A stretch of 64,000 bases of DNA from Corynebacterium kutscheri (GTDB lineage Bacteria > Actinomycetota > Actinomycetes > Mycobacteriales > Mycobacteriaceae). How positions within the stretch are numbered: the first letter of the stretch is position 1; every line of letters starts with the position of its first letter. Under the pieces are notes generated by a model. That model had not been told where the DNA came from. It searched no databases and saw only the letters and a program-made list of their open reading frames with translations. Made by a program: the position numbers and the translations under genes. The stretch lies in assembly GCF_000980835.1 (NCBI RefSeq), contig NZ_CP011312.1:1736001-1800000 (forward strand), read 5' to 3'. Positions 44,390 to 53,978 of this stretch are shown here, one piece after another.

Positions 44390-46216
44390 CTACTTGATTG
44401 CTGCCCACTCTGGACCAGTCTGGCCAAGCTCAGGATCAAGCTTGGCAATCAGTGGCTTAGGCTTAGCCAATGGCGTTGCTGGCACCATATCAATTCGCTC
44501 CCAGCGAGCTTGCTGAGTGGTGTAGTCGCCGGTAATTATCGGATAGGTCTGTCCTTTTTCAGGCAGATTCACCCCTACTAGCTCTACGTCTTGATCATCA
44601 CTGACTTCTCGAATCTCTGGACGCGCTGCCCATACCCCACTTCGACCTAAAGTCTCATGTACTTGTTGGGCGATGTGAGGCAGATATGGGGTAAGCATGA
44701 CATTACAATCGCTTACCACTTGTAATGCTGTCCACAAAACAGTGGCTAAACGTTCGCGCTGAGCATCATCTTTAGCTAATTTCCATGGCTCGTGTTCAGC
44801 AATATACGCATTCGCCTCACCGACTACATGCATAATCGCAGTAATTCCCTGCTTAAACTTAGACTGTTCTAATGCAGCACCTACCTCAGCCATGGTAGAT
44901 TCAGCGAGTTCTAAAATGCGCTTATCACTATCTGTTAGCTCGCCTGGGGTAGGCACTTCACCGAAATTCTTATGCGCCATAGACACAGTACGGTTAACTA
45001 GATTGCCCCAGCCATTAGCTAGCTCATTATTAATCCGACGGACAAATTCATCCCAGGTGAAATCGGTGTCATTATTTTCTGGGCCAGCAACCGCAATGAA
45101 ATAGCGCAATGGATCAGGGCCGAACTCCTTTAAGAAATCCTTCACATAGATAACTACGCCTTTCGACGAAGAAAACTTCGAGCCACTCATCGTAAGAAAC
45201 TCTGAAGACACAACCTCGGTGGGAAGATTAAGCTCGCCTAGTTCTCCTGCCTGGCCGCCTTTAGCACCTTTACCCTGATAGCCCAATAGTTCTGCTGGCC
45301 AAATCTGAGAGTGAAAAGTAATATTATCTTTGCCCATAAAATAATATGAGCGCGCTTCAGGATTCAGCCACCACTGCTGCCAAGCATCTGGTTGGCCACT
45401 GCGATATGCCCATTCAATAGAAGCAGAGAGATAACCAACAACCGCATCAAACCACACATAAAGCTTCTTCGATGGATTATTCTCCCAACCTTCCACAGGA
45501 ATTGGAATACCCCAATCAATATCGCGGCTCATGGCACGCGGACGTAGATCTTCTAGCAGATTCAAGGAGAACTTCAGTACATTAGGTCGCCAGTCTTGTC
45601 GACCTGCTAACCACTGGCCTAAGGCTTCAGCTAGTGCGGGAAGATCAAGCAAAAAATGCTCAGTTTCAATAAACTCTGGCGTTTCACCATTGATCTTAGA
45701 AACTGGGTTAATAAGGTCAGCCGGATCTAGCTGATTACCGCAGGTATCACACTGATCTCCCCGGGCACCTTCAGTGCCACAAATCGGACAGGTACCTTCA
45801 ATATAACGATCAGGAAGAGTGCGTCCCGTCGAGGGTGAGATCGCTCCCATAGTGGTTTCTTTGATCATGTACCCGTTTTGGTACAAACCTTTAAACAACT
45901 GCTGCACAATCGCATAGTGGTTACGAGTAGTTGTGCGTGTGAAAAGGTCGTAGCTTAAGCCCAAACCAGTGAGATCTTCGACAATTTGACGATTATAGCG
46001 ATCGGCAAGTTCTTTAACTGTGACGCCTTCTTTATCGGCTTGCACCAACAACGGCGTACCGTGCTCATCGGTGCCCGAAACCATAAGAACATTTGCACCG
46101 CGCATTCGCTGATAACGAGCAAAAACATCTGAGGGAACACCAAAACCTGCCACGTGTCCAATGTGGCGAGGGCCGTTGGCATATGGCCAAGCGACGGAGA
46201 CGAGCACATTATTCAT
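44390..46216 (-). CDS. metG: Methionyl-tRNA synthetase
   Basis: Charges tRNA-Met with methionine. The 608-aa class I synthetase has the HIGH-type motif in [18 protein letters not shown] (residues 8-25), four cysteines of the zinc knuckle in [18 protein letters not shown], the WYF region, and the KMSKS-type motif read as [21 protein letters not shown]. The anticodon-binding helical domain follows; there is no EMAP-like C-terminal dimerisation domain. The start ATG 46216 has AGGTAGG upstream. rsmI lies 14 nt upstream and tatD 7 nt downstream, one operon. Confidence 0.96.
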   Translation of the reverse strand: MNNVLVSVAWPYANGPRHIGHVAGFGVPSDVFARYQRMRGANVLMVSGTDEHGTPLLVQADKEGVTVKELADRYNRQIVEDLTGLGLSYDLFTRTTTRNHYAIVQQLFKGLYQNGYMIKETTMGAISPSTGRTLPDRYIEGTCPICGTEGARGDQCDTCGNQLDPADLINPVSKINGETPEFIETEHFLLDLPALAEALGQWLAGRQDWRPNVLKFSLNLLEDLRPRAMSRDIDWGIPIPVEGWENNPSKKLYVWFDAVVGYLSASIEWAYRSGQPDAWQQWWLNPEARSYYFMGKDNITFHSQIWPAELLGYQGKGAKGGQAGELGELNLPTEVVSSEFLTMSGSKFSSSKGVVIYVKDFLKEFGPDPLRYFIAVAGPENNDTDFTWDEFVRRINNELANGWGNLVNRTVSMAHKNFGEVPTPGELTDSDKRILELAESTMAEVGAALEQSKFKQGITAIMHVVGEANAYIAEHEPWKLAKDDAQRERLATVLWTALQVVSDCNVMLTPYLPHIAQQVHETLGRSGVWAARPEIREVSDDQDVELVGVNLPEKGQTYPIITGDYTTQQARWERIDMVPATPLAKPKPLIAKLDPELGQTGPEWAAIK

Positions 46217-46230
46217 AGCTACCTACCTTA

Positions 46231-47091
46231 TCAGCGAGCCTTTAAAACTGCGTCATACAGCTCTTTCTTACGTACGCCATATTCTTTTGCCACTTGACTA
46301 CAGGCATCTTTAAGCCGCTGTCCTGTTGTTACTAATTGTTCTACCTCGTCAACAAGCTCGCTAACATCACGTAGTACTGCGGTACGAACCCCTTCAATAA
46401 CAACAGTGATTTCTCCGCGCAAGCCCCCGCTTGCCCACTGGGCTAGTTCTGCCAAACTAGCACGTTTGACCTCTTCAAAGGTTTTGGTCAATTCACGCAC
46501 AACTGCTGCCCTGCGATCTGGACCTAAAACTTCAACAGCTTGTGCCAAAGTATCGGCAATGCGGTGCGGAGACTCGAAAAAACATACCGTGCGAGTTTCA
46601 GTGCGTAAAGATTCCAACCAGCTACGTCTTTGCCCGCTTTTACGTGGCGCAAAACCATCGAAAGCAAATTTACCCACCTGCAAACCCGATAATGCCAACG
46701 CGGTAGTTACCGCTGAAGGACCTGGAAAACAAGTAATAGGGATACCAGCATCGTGTGCTTTTTCCACTAATGCAAATCCAGGATCAGAAACCAAGGGCAT
46801 TCCAGCATCGGTAACAACCACAACTGTTGCATGTCGAGCATAGTCAATTAACTGTTGCGCCCGACCGTCTTCATTATGGTCAAAATTGCTAAGCACCTGT
46901 CCACGAATGTCAACCCCCAGTGCTAGGGCTAACTGACGGGTGCGCCGAGTATCTTCTGCTGCAATGTAGTCGGCTTCGGCTAATGCTTGTTTTAATCTAG
47001 GCGAGGCATCACCAATATTGCCTAGTGGGGTGGCCGCTAGGATAATACCGCGCGGCAAAGGTGCTACTGCTTGGGCAGCCGAATTAGTCAT
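46231..47091 (-). CDS. rsmI: 16S rRNA 2'-O-ribose C1402 methyltransferase
   Basis: Methylates the ribose of C1402 in 16S rRNA (P-site decoding region). The 286-aa SAM-dependent tetrapyrrole-methylase-fold enzyme shows GIILAATPLGNIGDASPR, YIAAEDTRRTRQLAL, VVTDAGMPLVSDPGFALV, CFPGPSAVTTALALSGL and FDGFAPRKSGQRRSWL. It leads the rsmI-metG-tatD operon. Confidence 0.94.
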   Translation of the reverse strand: MTNSAAQAVAPLPRGIILAATPLGNIGDASPRLKQALAEADYIAAEDTRRTRQLALALGVDIRGQVLSNFDHNEDGRAQQLIDYARHATVVVVTDAGMPLVSDPGFALVEKAHDAGIPITCFPGPSAVTTALALSGLQVGKFAFDGFAPRKSGQRRSWLESLRTETRTVCFFESPHRIADTLAQAVEVLGPDRRAAVVRELTKTFEEVKRASLAELAQWASGGLRGEITVVIEGVRTAVLRDVSELVDEVEQLVTTGQRLKDACSQVAKEYGVRKKELYDAVLKAR

Positions 47092-47153
47092 AGCCTCTAG
47101 TCTGACATGAAGGCTGCTAGCAAAACCAACTTGCCACCTAGCTATACAGATAA

Positions 47154-47183
47154 ATAGCCCCCAGTATTCCTACTGAGGGCTAT
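47154..47183 (-). terminator. Hairpin terminator after the BCCT transporter gene
   Basis: ATAGCCC-C-CAGTA (47154-47166) pairs with TACTG-A-GGGCTAT (47171-47183) around TTCC, one mismatch. The T-run on the minus strand is weak. Confidence 0.6.
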
Positions 47184-47206
47184 CCGCATACTTCACAGCC
47201 AAGCTG

Positions 47207-49009
47207 TTATGCCTTAAGTTTATTTTTCTGGTGTTTCTGAGTGCGTTGTTGTTGGCGACGCTTTTTAGCCCGCTCTCGTTTTTCGTGCTCAATATGAATC
47301 CGACGTTCCCTAGCAAGACGAGAAGCAAAGCGTTGTTGCTCGCGATAGTCGAGGTAGATTTCGTCGTTACGCAAATCCTGCAAAATAGCAAACATCAGCA
47401 AGAAAATTACTAAGAGGAAAGGCGTAGCGGCCACAATAGTAATATTTTGCAAATTACTTAATACATTATCGCCACCAGAAACCAACATAACCACACCAAT
47501 AACTGCTACCAATGCGCCCCACATAGCGGAAACATATTTATTAGCATCGGTTTGCCCGCCTTGACTCATCGAACCCATCACAGTGGATGCAGAGTCTGCA
47601 GAAGTAACAAAGAAAGTACCTAATAAGATCACCGCAACAACTCCCATGACCTGGCCACCCGGGAATTCATGCAATAAGGCAAAAAGTTGGTTTGCCGCAG
47701 AGCCGTCACCATAGATGGAACGTCCCTTTTGTTCAAGGTGGATTGCTGTACCACCGAAAATAGCGAACCACACCACTGATACCACTGAGGGCACTAAAAT
47801 AACACCAAATAAGAATTCTCTAATGGTGCGCCCGCGCGAAATACGAGCGAGAAACATGCCAACAAATGGGCTCCAGGAAATCCACCATGCCCAGTAGAAA
47901 ATAGTCCAGGAACTTAAGAAGTCGCCTGCGCTACCGTTAGCAGACTCAGCAGTACGTCCAATCATCTCAAAGAAATTTGATAGATATGCACCAATAGATC
48001 CAGGGATGAAATTGAGAATAGATACAGTTGGTCCGACAATGAAAACGAAAATGGCAAGGATCGCTGCCAGGATCATATTTGCATTGGATACGTATTGAAT
48101 ACCTTTGCCCACACCCGACATGGCAGAAAGTAAAAAGGCTAAGGTAAGCACGGCAACGATGGCAATAATGGTGCCCATAGCTGGATTTTCAACAATGCCA
48201 GCAGCGGTAAGACCAGCACTAATCTGGGTTGCACCAACACCTAAAGAACATGCGGTACCAAAGATAGTGGCCACAATTGCCAAAATATCAATAATTCTGC
48301 CCGGCCAGCCTTTTGCCCCACGTTCACCAAGAAGCGGAGTAAAGGCAGAACTCAGTAACTGACGACGCCCCAAACGGAAAGTGGAATAAGCAATTGCGAG
48401 GCCAAAAATGCCATAAATTGCCCACGGGTGCAATGTCCAGTGCAGCAAGGTTGCGCTCATAGCCTGGCCAACATTATTGGCGTCATGTCCTGGCACACCG
48501 TTGAGATAATGATTCAGTGGCTCGGCAACACCATAGAACATCAAACCAATGCCCATACCGGCGGCAAACATCATGGCGATCCAGCTCACCGTAGAAAATT
48601 CTGGGGCTTCATCGGTGCGACCAAGTTTAATGGTGCCAAAATTACTCACGGCAAGGGCTATAGCAAAGAAAAGGAAAACGCTACTAAATAGGATAAACGC
48701 CCAGCCAAGGTTAGTCACTACCCAACTTAATCCGGTTGAGGCGAACGTCGAAAAGCTATCCCCGGCTAACAATCCCCAAATAACAACTCCTAATACAATT
48801 GCTACCGCAGGAATCGCTACCTTAAAATCAATTTTGGCGTCTTCGTCTTCTCCCTCGTAGATAATTTCTTCTTCTGGTTGTGCCGCGTGTTCTTCAATCA
48901 CCTCACGGCCTGCCAACATAGTGGCCAATTGTTCGGTTGCTGTAGTCTCCGAGAAACTCGTATCAGAGTTAGCTTCTTGTGGTTTCTCTTGATCAGTCAT
49001 GCCTTCCAT
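47207..49009 (-). CDS. BCCT family compatible-solute transporter
   Basis: A 600-aa secondary transporter for betaine-type osmolytes. Twelve hydrophobic segments follow an acidic N-terminal domain ([16 protein letters not shown], about residues 50-65). Family signatures: [21 protein letters not shown] in helix 3 and [32 protein letters not shown] in helices 8-9, with Trp residues for the aromatic cage. The C-terminus is long and very basic ([22 protein letters not shown]), as in osmosensing carriers BetP, EctP and LcoP of C. glutamicum, where this tail senses K+ and membrane state. The exact solute is not decided. Start: ATG 49009 or ATG 49000; neither has an ideal ribosome-binding site. Confidence 0.88.
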   Translation of the reverse strand: MEGMTDQEKPQEANSDTSFSETTATEQLATMLAGREVIEEHAAQPEEEIIYEGEDEDAKIDFKVAIPAVAIVLGVVIWGLLAGDSFSTFASTGLSWVVTNLGWAFILFSSVFLFFAIALAVSNFGTIKLGRTDEAPEFSTVSWIAMMFAAGMGIGLMFYGVAEPLNHYLNGVPGHDANNVGQAMSATLLHWTLHPWAIYGIFGLAIAYSTFRLGRRQLLSSAFTPLLGERGAKGWPGRIIDILAIVATIFGTACSLGVGATQISAGLTAAGIVENPAMGTIIAIVAVLTLAFLLSAMSGVGKGIQYVSNANMILAAILAIFVFIVGPTVSILNFIPGSIGAYLSNFFEMIGRTAESANGSAGDFLSSWTIFYWAWWISWSPFVGMFLARISRGRTIREFLFGVILVPSVVSVVWFAIFGGTAIHLEQKGRSIYGDGSAANQLFALLHEFPGGQVMGVVAVILLGTFFVTSADSASTVMGSMSQGGQTDANKYVSAMWGALVAVIGVVMLVSGGDNVLSNLQNITIVAATPFLLVIFLLMFAILQDLRNDEIYLDYREQQRFASRLARERRIHIEHEKRERAKKRRQQQRTQKHQKNKLKA

Positions 49010-49361
49010 TGTTCCTATAAGCTTGAACATTGGAAATTGCTAGCAGCTAATACATAACTTATTAATGCTTTTCGCAGGCATTTTCTTGCCTTAAATTTCA
49101 CTAAAGCCGCTGGCTATACCTGTAACCCAAGACACAATATAACAAAATTACAACATTTCCTTATTGTCGATCGTTTTATAGCAATTTCTGTATATATTCG
49201 ATTCTTTTGGCATAACAGCATGTCCTAGCCAGCATACTCATTAGTAAGGCTTCTACTAGAGCATAATGATGATGTACATGTCACCAGTTTTCTTCGGACT
49301 GGAAAGTACAAACTCTCGGGCAAAACTGACTATTGCTACGCCAACACATAGAATATCTTCC
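49010..49361. other. Divergent intergenic region between the BCCT transporter and pmt
   Basis: About 350 nt, AT-rich. Apart from the likely promoters of both genes I see no RNA gene or repeat. A reading frame joins pmt from 49266 on. Confidence 0.4.
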
Positions 49362-50915
49362 GTGAGTACTCAAGCCCCCTCTCTACCCCGCGGACGTTTT
49401 GAACATCTCCGGGCGCCAAACGCGCCCGTGCCGTTTATCTGGACCCGGCAGGACACCCAATCCACATTGCTTATCGCGATTCTCGCGCTAATTACCCGGT
49501 TTATTGGTCTTAGTTCAGCTACGGCCTCCAATACCCCGGTTTTTGATGAGAAACACTATGTTCCTCAAGCCTGGGACATAGTGGAATCTTGGCTTAATCC
49601 GCTTACTGGTGGCATTGAGTCTAATCCCGGTTATGGGTTAGTGGTACACCCTCCCCTGGCTAAACAAATCGAAGCTTTTGGCGAAATGATCTTCGGCTAT
49701 ACCCCGTTAGGTTGGCGAGTCATGTCCGCGTGCTTCGGGGTGGTTACGGTACTTCTTATTATGGCTATTGCCCGCAGGCTGAGCCATTCCACCGTGGTTG
49801 CTAGTTTTGCTGGCATCCTAGCGCTTTTCGACGGCGTACTCTTGGTTACCTCACGATTCGGCATGCTCGATATCTTCCAGGTCACTTTTATTGTTGCTGC
49901 CGCGTGGGCGCTTATTCGTGACCATCAGCAAATGGATAAACGTCTTTATACCGCATGGGTGGAGCAAAAAATAAGCACTCACTTTGGCCCTCGGCTTGGG
50001 TTCCGTTGGTGGCGATTTACTTGCGGCGTTTTTCTTGGTCTCTCTCTTTCCGTGAAGTGGTCGGGGCTATACTACATGACATTTTTTGGTCTCCTAGCGG
50101 TAGGCATGGATTATCTACTGCGTCGTAAATATGGTGTACCACAGGCTTTTATCGGTACGCTTGTCCGCGATGCATTCGCTGCTTTCGCTTCCCTAGTACT
50201 GCTTCCTGTTGCTCTTTATATTTGGAGCTGGCGGGCATGGTTTGCTGAAGAAACCTCAGTGTATCGGCATGCCTTAAGCAATGGCACAATTAGTTCGGAT
50301 GGTTTTTTAGCTAAGTTGCCGGAACCAATCGCTGGCTGGTTGTATTATCACTCATCAGTATTAGAATTCCATGCCTCGCTGACTAGTTCTTCCGGGCATT
50401 CACACCCGTGGGATTCCAAGCCATGGGCCTGGTTGGCTGCAGTACGACCAATTTTGTACTACTCGGTTACCGATGTAGATTGCGAAGGCGAATGTCGACG
50501 CATGATTTATCTTTTTGGTACCCCAGCAATTTGGTGGCTGACGGTTCCAATTATGTGCTGGGCACTGTGGTCTTTGATTATCCGTAAAGATCTACGCTAC
50601 CTCGTACCAGTTGTCACATTCTTAGCTGGGTTTTTGCCTTGGTTAGCTGCTTATGATCGCCAAATGTATTTCTTCTACGCCACTGCATTAGTACCTTTTA
50701 CCATCGTGATGATCTCGCTAGCCTTAGGGAATTTAGTGGCCTATGGAAAGAAAATACGCTTCAAAAAATTAGAGCTGACCACTGGCTCAATGATAGTCAT
50801 TGGGTATTTGGCCTTAGTAGCAGCAATGTTTGTGTATTTTTCTGCGCTTTTTTATGGCTATCCCATCCCGAACTCTTTCTATGAGGACATGATGTGGTTG
50901 CCTAGCTGGCGCTAA
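49362..50915 (+). CDS. pmt: Polyprenyl-phosphate-mannose protein O-mannosyltransferase (GT39)
   Basis: Adds mannose to Ser/Thr of exported proteins. The 517-aa membrane enzyme has about ten to eleven helices and the family start PVFDEKHYVPQAWDI with the catalytic Asp-Glu pair, then VVHPPLAKQIEAFGE and the large loop with WHSH-like block SSSGHSHPWDSKPWAW. Its substrates may include the Ser/Thr-rich stalk of the adhesin at 16224. The start is uncertain: GTG 49362 (STQAPSLPRG) gives a length near that of C. glutamicum Pmt; ATG 49266 opens the same frame. It is divergent from rsmI/BCCT as in M. tuberculosis (Rv1002c). Confidence 0.9.
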   Translation: MSTQAPSLPRGRFEHLRAPNAPVPFIWTRQDTQSTLLIAILALITRFIGLSSATASNTPVFDEKHYVPQAWDIVESWLNPLTGGIESNPGYGLVVHPPLAKQIEAFGEMIFGYTPLGWRVMSACFGVVTVLLIMAIARRLSHSTVVASFAGILALFDGVLLVTSRFGMLDIFQVTFIVAAAWALIRDHQQMDKRLYTAWVEQKISTHFGPRLGFRWWRFTCGVFLGLSLSVKWSGLYYMTFFGLLAVGMDYLLRRKYGVPQAFIGTLVRDAFAAFASLVLLPVALYIWSWRAWFAEETSVYRHALSNGTISSDGFLAKLPEPIAGWLYYHSSVLEFHASLTSSSGHSHPWDSKPWAWLAAVRPILYYSVTDVDCEGECRRMIYLFGTPAIWWLTVPIMCWALWSLIIRKDLRYLVPVVTFLAGFLPWLAAYDRQMYFFYATALVPFTIVMISLALGNLVAYGKKIRFKKLELTTGSMIVIGYLALVAAMFVYFSALFYGYPIPNSFYEDMMWLPSWR

Positions 50916-50929
50916 TCACTACACAAAAG

Positions 50930-50968
50930 AAGCCTATCGACACTAGCTCAACGTCGATAGGCTTTTTT
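50930..50968. terminator. Bidirectional terminator between pmt and the anti-sigma-like gene
   Basis: A 12-bp perfect stem (AAGCCTATCGAC 50930-50941, GTCGATAGGCTT 50953-50964) followed by TTTT; it serves pmt and possibly the convergent gene at 50980. Confidence 0.88.
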
Positions 50969-50979
50969 AATATCAGTAG

Positions 50980-51654
50980 TTAAGAATGTGGTGCCGCCCC
51001 AAGGGAACGAATCAATGAACTGACATACACCCACCCATGTGATACCGACCAGTTCCACAATAAAACCAGCAACGAAAATAACACGAGAAGAAGATAAGTA
51101 AGCGTTTCTTGATTAAGCTGACCAAGAGCAAAATCACGCACCGCAAAACCAAAACTAAACATCCATAATGCCCCCATCATTGGCAATAATCCCCCAGCTA
51201 CGCGTGGTTGCCAGCTAGTAAACAAAAGACCAAAACCAATAGCACAACGCAAACTTACCGTCTCCATTGCCACCCGCATATAGTAAGGATCAACTACTAC
51301 CGCACTACTGGTATCAGTGGCGTTTGTCATAAGCAAAGCTATTGCCCATAAAACCCAACCCACACCAACAATAACCATGGCAATTCGGGATAAAAAAGCA
51401 TTAAGGGTTCGAGTTGTCACTTGGCGACGCCACGTTGATTCCACCCCGGCGAGAATCTCATCAGAAAGATCCGGAACGTTTATTTCTACATCGTTAAATG
51501 CAAAAAGGCGATTCACATCGGCGGCACGATCATAAAAGGCGCGACACTGAGCGCATCCAGCTACATGGACATCAATAAGATCGCTATCAAGTGGGCTCGG
51601 TTCGCCGTCGAGTTGTGCTGATAGTGCGGCTTGAACCTGCTCACAGGTCAACAC
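50980..51654 (-). CDS. Membrane protein with N-terminal zinc-finger (ZAS/anti-sigma-like) domain
   Basis: A 224-aa protein. Residues 1-40 contain TCEQVQAALSAQLDGE and the HxxxCxxC motif in HVAGCAQCRAF, the mark of zinc-binding anti-sigma (ZAS) domains. Five or so hydrophobic segments follow (starting near 80, 118, 140, 160 and 190), more than the single helix of classic anti-sigma factors. No sigma factor gene is adjacent. The start is GTG 51654 (LTCEQV), overlapping the end of the doxX gene by 14 nt with GAGG upstream, so translation is coupled. Real partner unknown. Confidence 0.75.
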   Translation of the reverse strand: MLTCEQVQAALSAQLDGEPSPLDSDLIDVHVAGCAQCRAFYDRAADVNRLFAFNDVEINVPDLSDEILAGVESTWRRQVTTRTLNAFLSRIAMVIVGVGWVLWAIALLMTNATDTSSAVVVDPYYMRVAMETVSLRCAIGFGLLFTSWQPRVAGGLLPMMGALWMFSFGFAVRDFALGQLNQETLTYLLLVLFSLLVLLWNWSVSHGWVYVSSLIRSLGAAPHS

Positions 51655-52054
51655 GAAGCAACACCTCATCGAGACTAGCTCGACCCGAGCCAAAAACAAC
51701 AATCATTAATAGTGCGGTAATAAGCACCAAGGGGTATTCAAAACCATCATTTGTAATAAAAAATCCGGTATCTAAATGCACAAAATAAATAGCCGCGATC
51801 ATATATATAGCGAGTGCACCAGCAACAAAAGTGGTAAGAAGACCAAAGATAAGCAGACTACCGCCTACTAGTTCAGAAGTAGCCGCTACATAGGCGCTCA
51901 GTTTTGGCTGTGGCACGCCGATTTCAATAAATTGCTCGGTAGTATGGGTTAGCCCGGTGCGAAAAAATTTATCATAACCGTGGGCAACAAAAACGATGCC
52001 CAATACAGCGCGCAAAAATAGTAGTGCGCCGTCTCGAGTAATCGGTTTGTTCAT
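51641..52054 (-). CDS. DoxX family membrane protein
   Basis: A 137-aa four-helix membrane protein. Family blocks: FLRAVLGIVFVAHGYDKFF at the first helix, VAATSELVGGSLLIFGLLT, and FEYPLVLITALLMIVVFGSGRASLDE. Actinobacterial DoxX proteins have been linked to thiol/oxidative stress complexes, but the role here is open. The start is ATG 52054 (NKPITRD) with AGGA about 5 nt upstream. Coupled by overlap to the ZAS protein. Confidence 0.85.
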   Translation of the reverse strand: MNKPITRDGALLFLRAVLGIVFVAHGYDKFFRTGLTHTTEQFIEIGVPQPKLSAYVAATSELVGGSLLIFGLLTTFVAGALAIYMIAAIYFVHLDTGFFITNDGFEYPLVLITALLMIVVFGSGRASLDEVLLRVDL

Positions 52055-52085
52055 TTGTCCTGCCTCACCTTGCATTAATGCATCT

Positions 52086-53177
52086 TTAGCCTACGCGGCG
52101 AGTACCAATCTCATCATAGTCATCATCTATGCCATCATCGGTGTAGCTCACCATATCAAGCTCTTCAAAATCAGGGCTTTCATCATCGACTTCTAGCACT
52201 ACTGCGCCCGGATGGCGCAAACGCTGAGGAATCCCCAAATCGTCATCATAAGCAGTACGCACACCAAGAGCTGCACGACGAAGCATCTGCACTCGACGGC
52301 GATGCAACTTCTCTTCGGCAACTACCTGTTTACGTAGCGCATACATATACATACCAGTCAATAGCAGTGCTAATGCAGCTGCGAACCAGCTCCAACCGCC
52401 AACAAATACAGCAGTAATAATAGTGGCTACTACGGTAACGCCTAACCCGATGAGGGTACGCATTCTACGACGATTTCGCTCTAATCGTGCTGCACGTTCA
52501 ATTTCAGGTTTCCAGGCACCCCGGCGCGACTGAGCAAAATCAAACTCTTCATCGGTGAGTTCATCGTTAAGTTCTACCGCTTCTTCTGCTACTGCGGGAT
52601 CCACCGCAACTGCGGTGGTCTGTTCTTCGTCTACAGTATCTTCAGTATCGGAATACATAAGATCTTCTGGTGAAGCATATGCATCATCATAGTGGTAGTA
52701 GCCAGCAACTTCGTCGTAGTCGTCATAGTCGAGCGCATAGTCGTTTTCTACCTCAGTGGTTTCTTCATCATAGTGAGCCACCGGTAATTCTTCGACAATA
52801 TCGCCGTCGATAATCTCTTCGACTAATTGTTGGTTACGATCAGATTCGTCACGGCGAAGAGAAATTTTTTCTTTTGCGGCATTAATTACTGATTCAAAGT
52901 CATGCTCTGGGGCATCATCAACCAGGATTTCTTCCTCAGCTTGGTCAGCTTGATCTTCGAAAGCTAATTCTTCGTCGCTATTTTGTCTCTCCAACCGGGG
53001 GCGCAAGCGCGGACGAGGAGCATGAACTGGTGTTTTTGAACCACCGGCAAAAACAACGTGGGTTTCATCAAAACCATCACCAGCTTTACGGATTGGACGT
53101 TGGCTACGTAGCAGCCATGGTGCAAGCACAAAAAGCCACACCACAATGATCAGTCCGATAATCAGAGCGCTGGTCAC
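52086..53177 (-). CDS. glpR: Membrane receptor of the gephyrin-like protein (GlpR-type divisome factor)
   Basis: A 363-aa membrane protein. One helix at residues 4-22 is followed by a long, very acidic, probably disordered region (about 60-225; DYALDYDDYDEVAGYYHYDD and similar), then a hydrophobic pair at about 243-281 and a C-terminal basic-then-acidic tail. In C. glutamicum, GlpR binds the MoeA-like Glp and connects FtsZ and Wag31. The identification rests on topology and on its place two genes downstream of the glp-type gene, with rimJ between. Start GTG 53177 with GGAAGG upstream. This name is likely but not proven by motif. Confidence 0.72.
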   Translation of the reverse strand: MTSALIIGLIIVVWLFVLAPWLLRSQRPIRKAGDGFDETHVVFAGGSKTPVHAPRPRLRPRLERQNSDEELAFEDQADQAEEEILVDDAPEHDFESVINAAKEKISLRRDESDRNQQLVEEIIDGDIVEELPVAHYDEETTEVENDYALDYDDYDEVAGYYHYDDAYASPEDLMYSDTEDTVDEEQTTAVAVDPAVAEEAVELNDELTDEEFDFAQSRRGAWKPEIERAARLERNRRRMRTLIGLGVTVVATIITAVFVGGWSWFAAALALLLTGMYMYALRKQVVAEEKLHRRRVQMLRRAALGVRTAYDDDLGIPQRLRHPGAVVLEVDDESPDFEELDMVSYTDDGIDDDYDEIGTRRVG

Positions 53178-53268
53178 GAATTTTTACCTTCCGCCGACAA
53201 TTTTGCCATGTCAGGGAAATACTAATCTTGCCAATAAGCGTTTTCTTCGTGCCACGCCGTAAACCAGC

Positions 53269-53961
53269 CTAACGCAGCCTCGACTGTCTACGCAGGCGCT
53301 CCACACAGCTTATTTGATAATCTTCCACAGTTTGAGCGACTAAAAAATGATCCTGCCATTGGCCATTAATGTGCAAATTACGCTGTAAATATCCTTCCTC
53401 ACGAAAACCATTAGCCTCAAGAACGCGTTTCGACGCGAGATTATCCGGCAAATAGGTTGCAGTAACCCGGTGCACCCCGATGCGAGAAAAAGCATGATCG
53501 ACTCCTAGCGCGCAAGCAGCAGTAGCAACGCCTTTACCAGTGTGTTCGCTAGTAACCCAGTAACCGATCCAGCAATCAGAAACAATTCCATGCTGAATAT
53601 TTCCTAAGGTAATTTGCCCGACAAACTGTCCTTCTAGTTCGATGACAAATGGAATTGCTAATCCTGCGGTAGCTGCTTGTTGAATGCCAGAAAAATAATT
53701 ACGCCAAGCCCCACCAGAATGAGCGTTAGGCCAATTAACCGGTACTGTTGGTTCAACTGGTTCCAATATTTCTTGATCAGCGATTCTTAGCGCAGACCAG
53801 CGCTTACCATCGGTGTATCGAATAGGATAAAGGCGCAGTTTTTCGTCGTTAGGCAAAACCACCGTCGGGGTATACTCTGGCCATCCTGGATGCACACGAT
53901 CTACCACACCAGAAGCGGAATGAGCCTGCGGTTTCAGCAGCTGCTCTAAAAAACGAAACAC
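53269..53961 (-). CDS. GNAT acetyltransferase, RimJ-like
   Basis: A 230-aa acetyltransferase, possibly of ribosomal protein N-termini. GNAT motifs: LRLYPIRYTDGKRWSALR near residue 40, VIELEGQFVGQITLGNI, the acetyl-CoA loop SDCWIGYWVTSEHTGKGVATAACAL (Q/RxxGxG/A-like), and RVTATYLPDNLASKRVLEANGFREEGYL. The first 35 residues are extra. Start GTG 53961, 17 nt after the glp stop. Equivalent to Rv0995 beside moeA1. Confidence 0.88.
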   Translation of the reverse strand: MFRFLEQLLKPQAHSASGVVDRVHPGWPEYTPTVVLPNDEKLRLYPIRYTDGKRWSALRIADQEILEPVEPTVPVNWPNAHSGGAWRNYFSGIQQAATAGLAIPFVIELEGQFVGQITLGNIQHGIVSDCWIGYWVTSEHTGKGVATAACALGVDHAFSRIGVHRVTATYLPDNLASKRVLEANGFREEGYLQRNLHINGQWQDHFLVAQTVEDYQISCVERLRRQSRLR

Positions 53962-53978
53962 ACTATTAAAACTAATAC

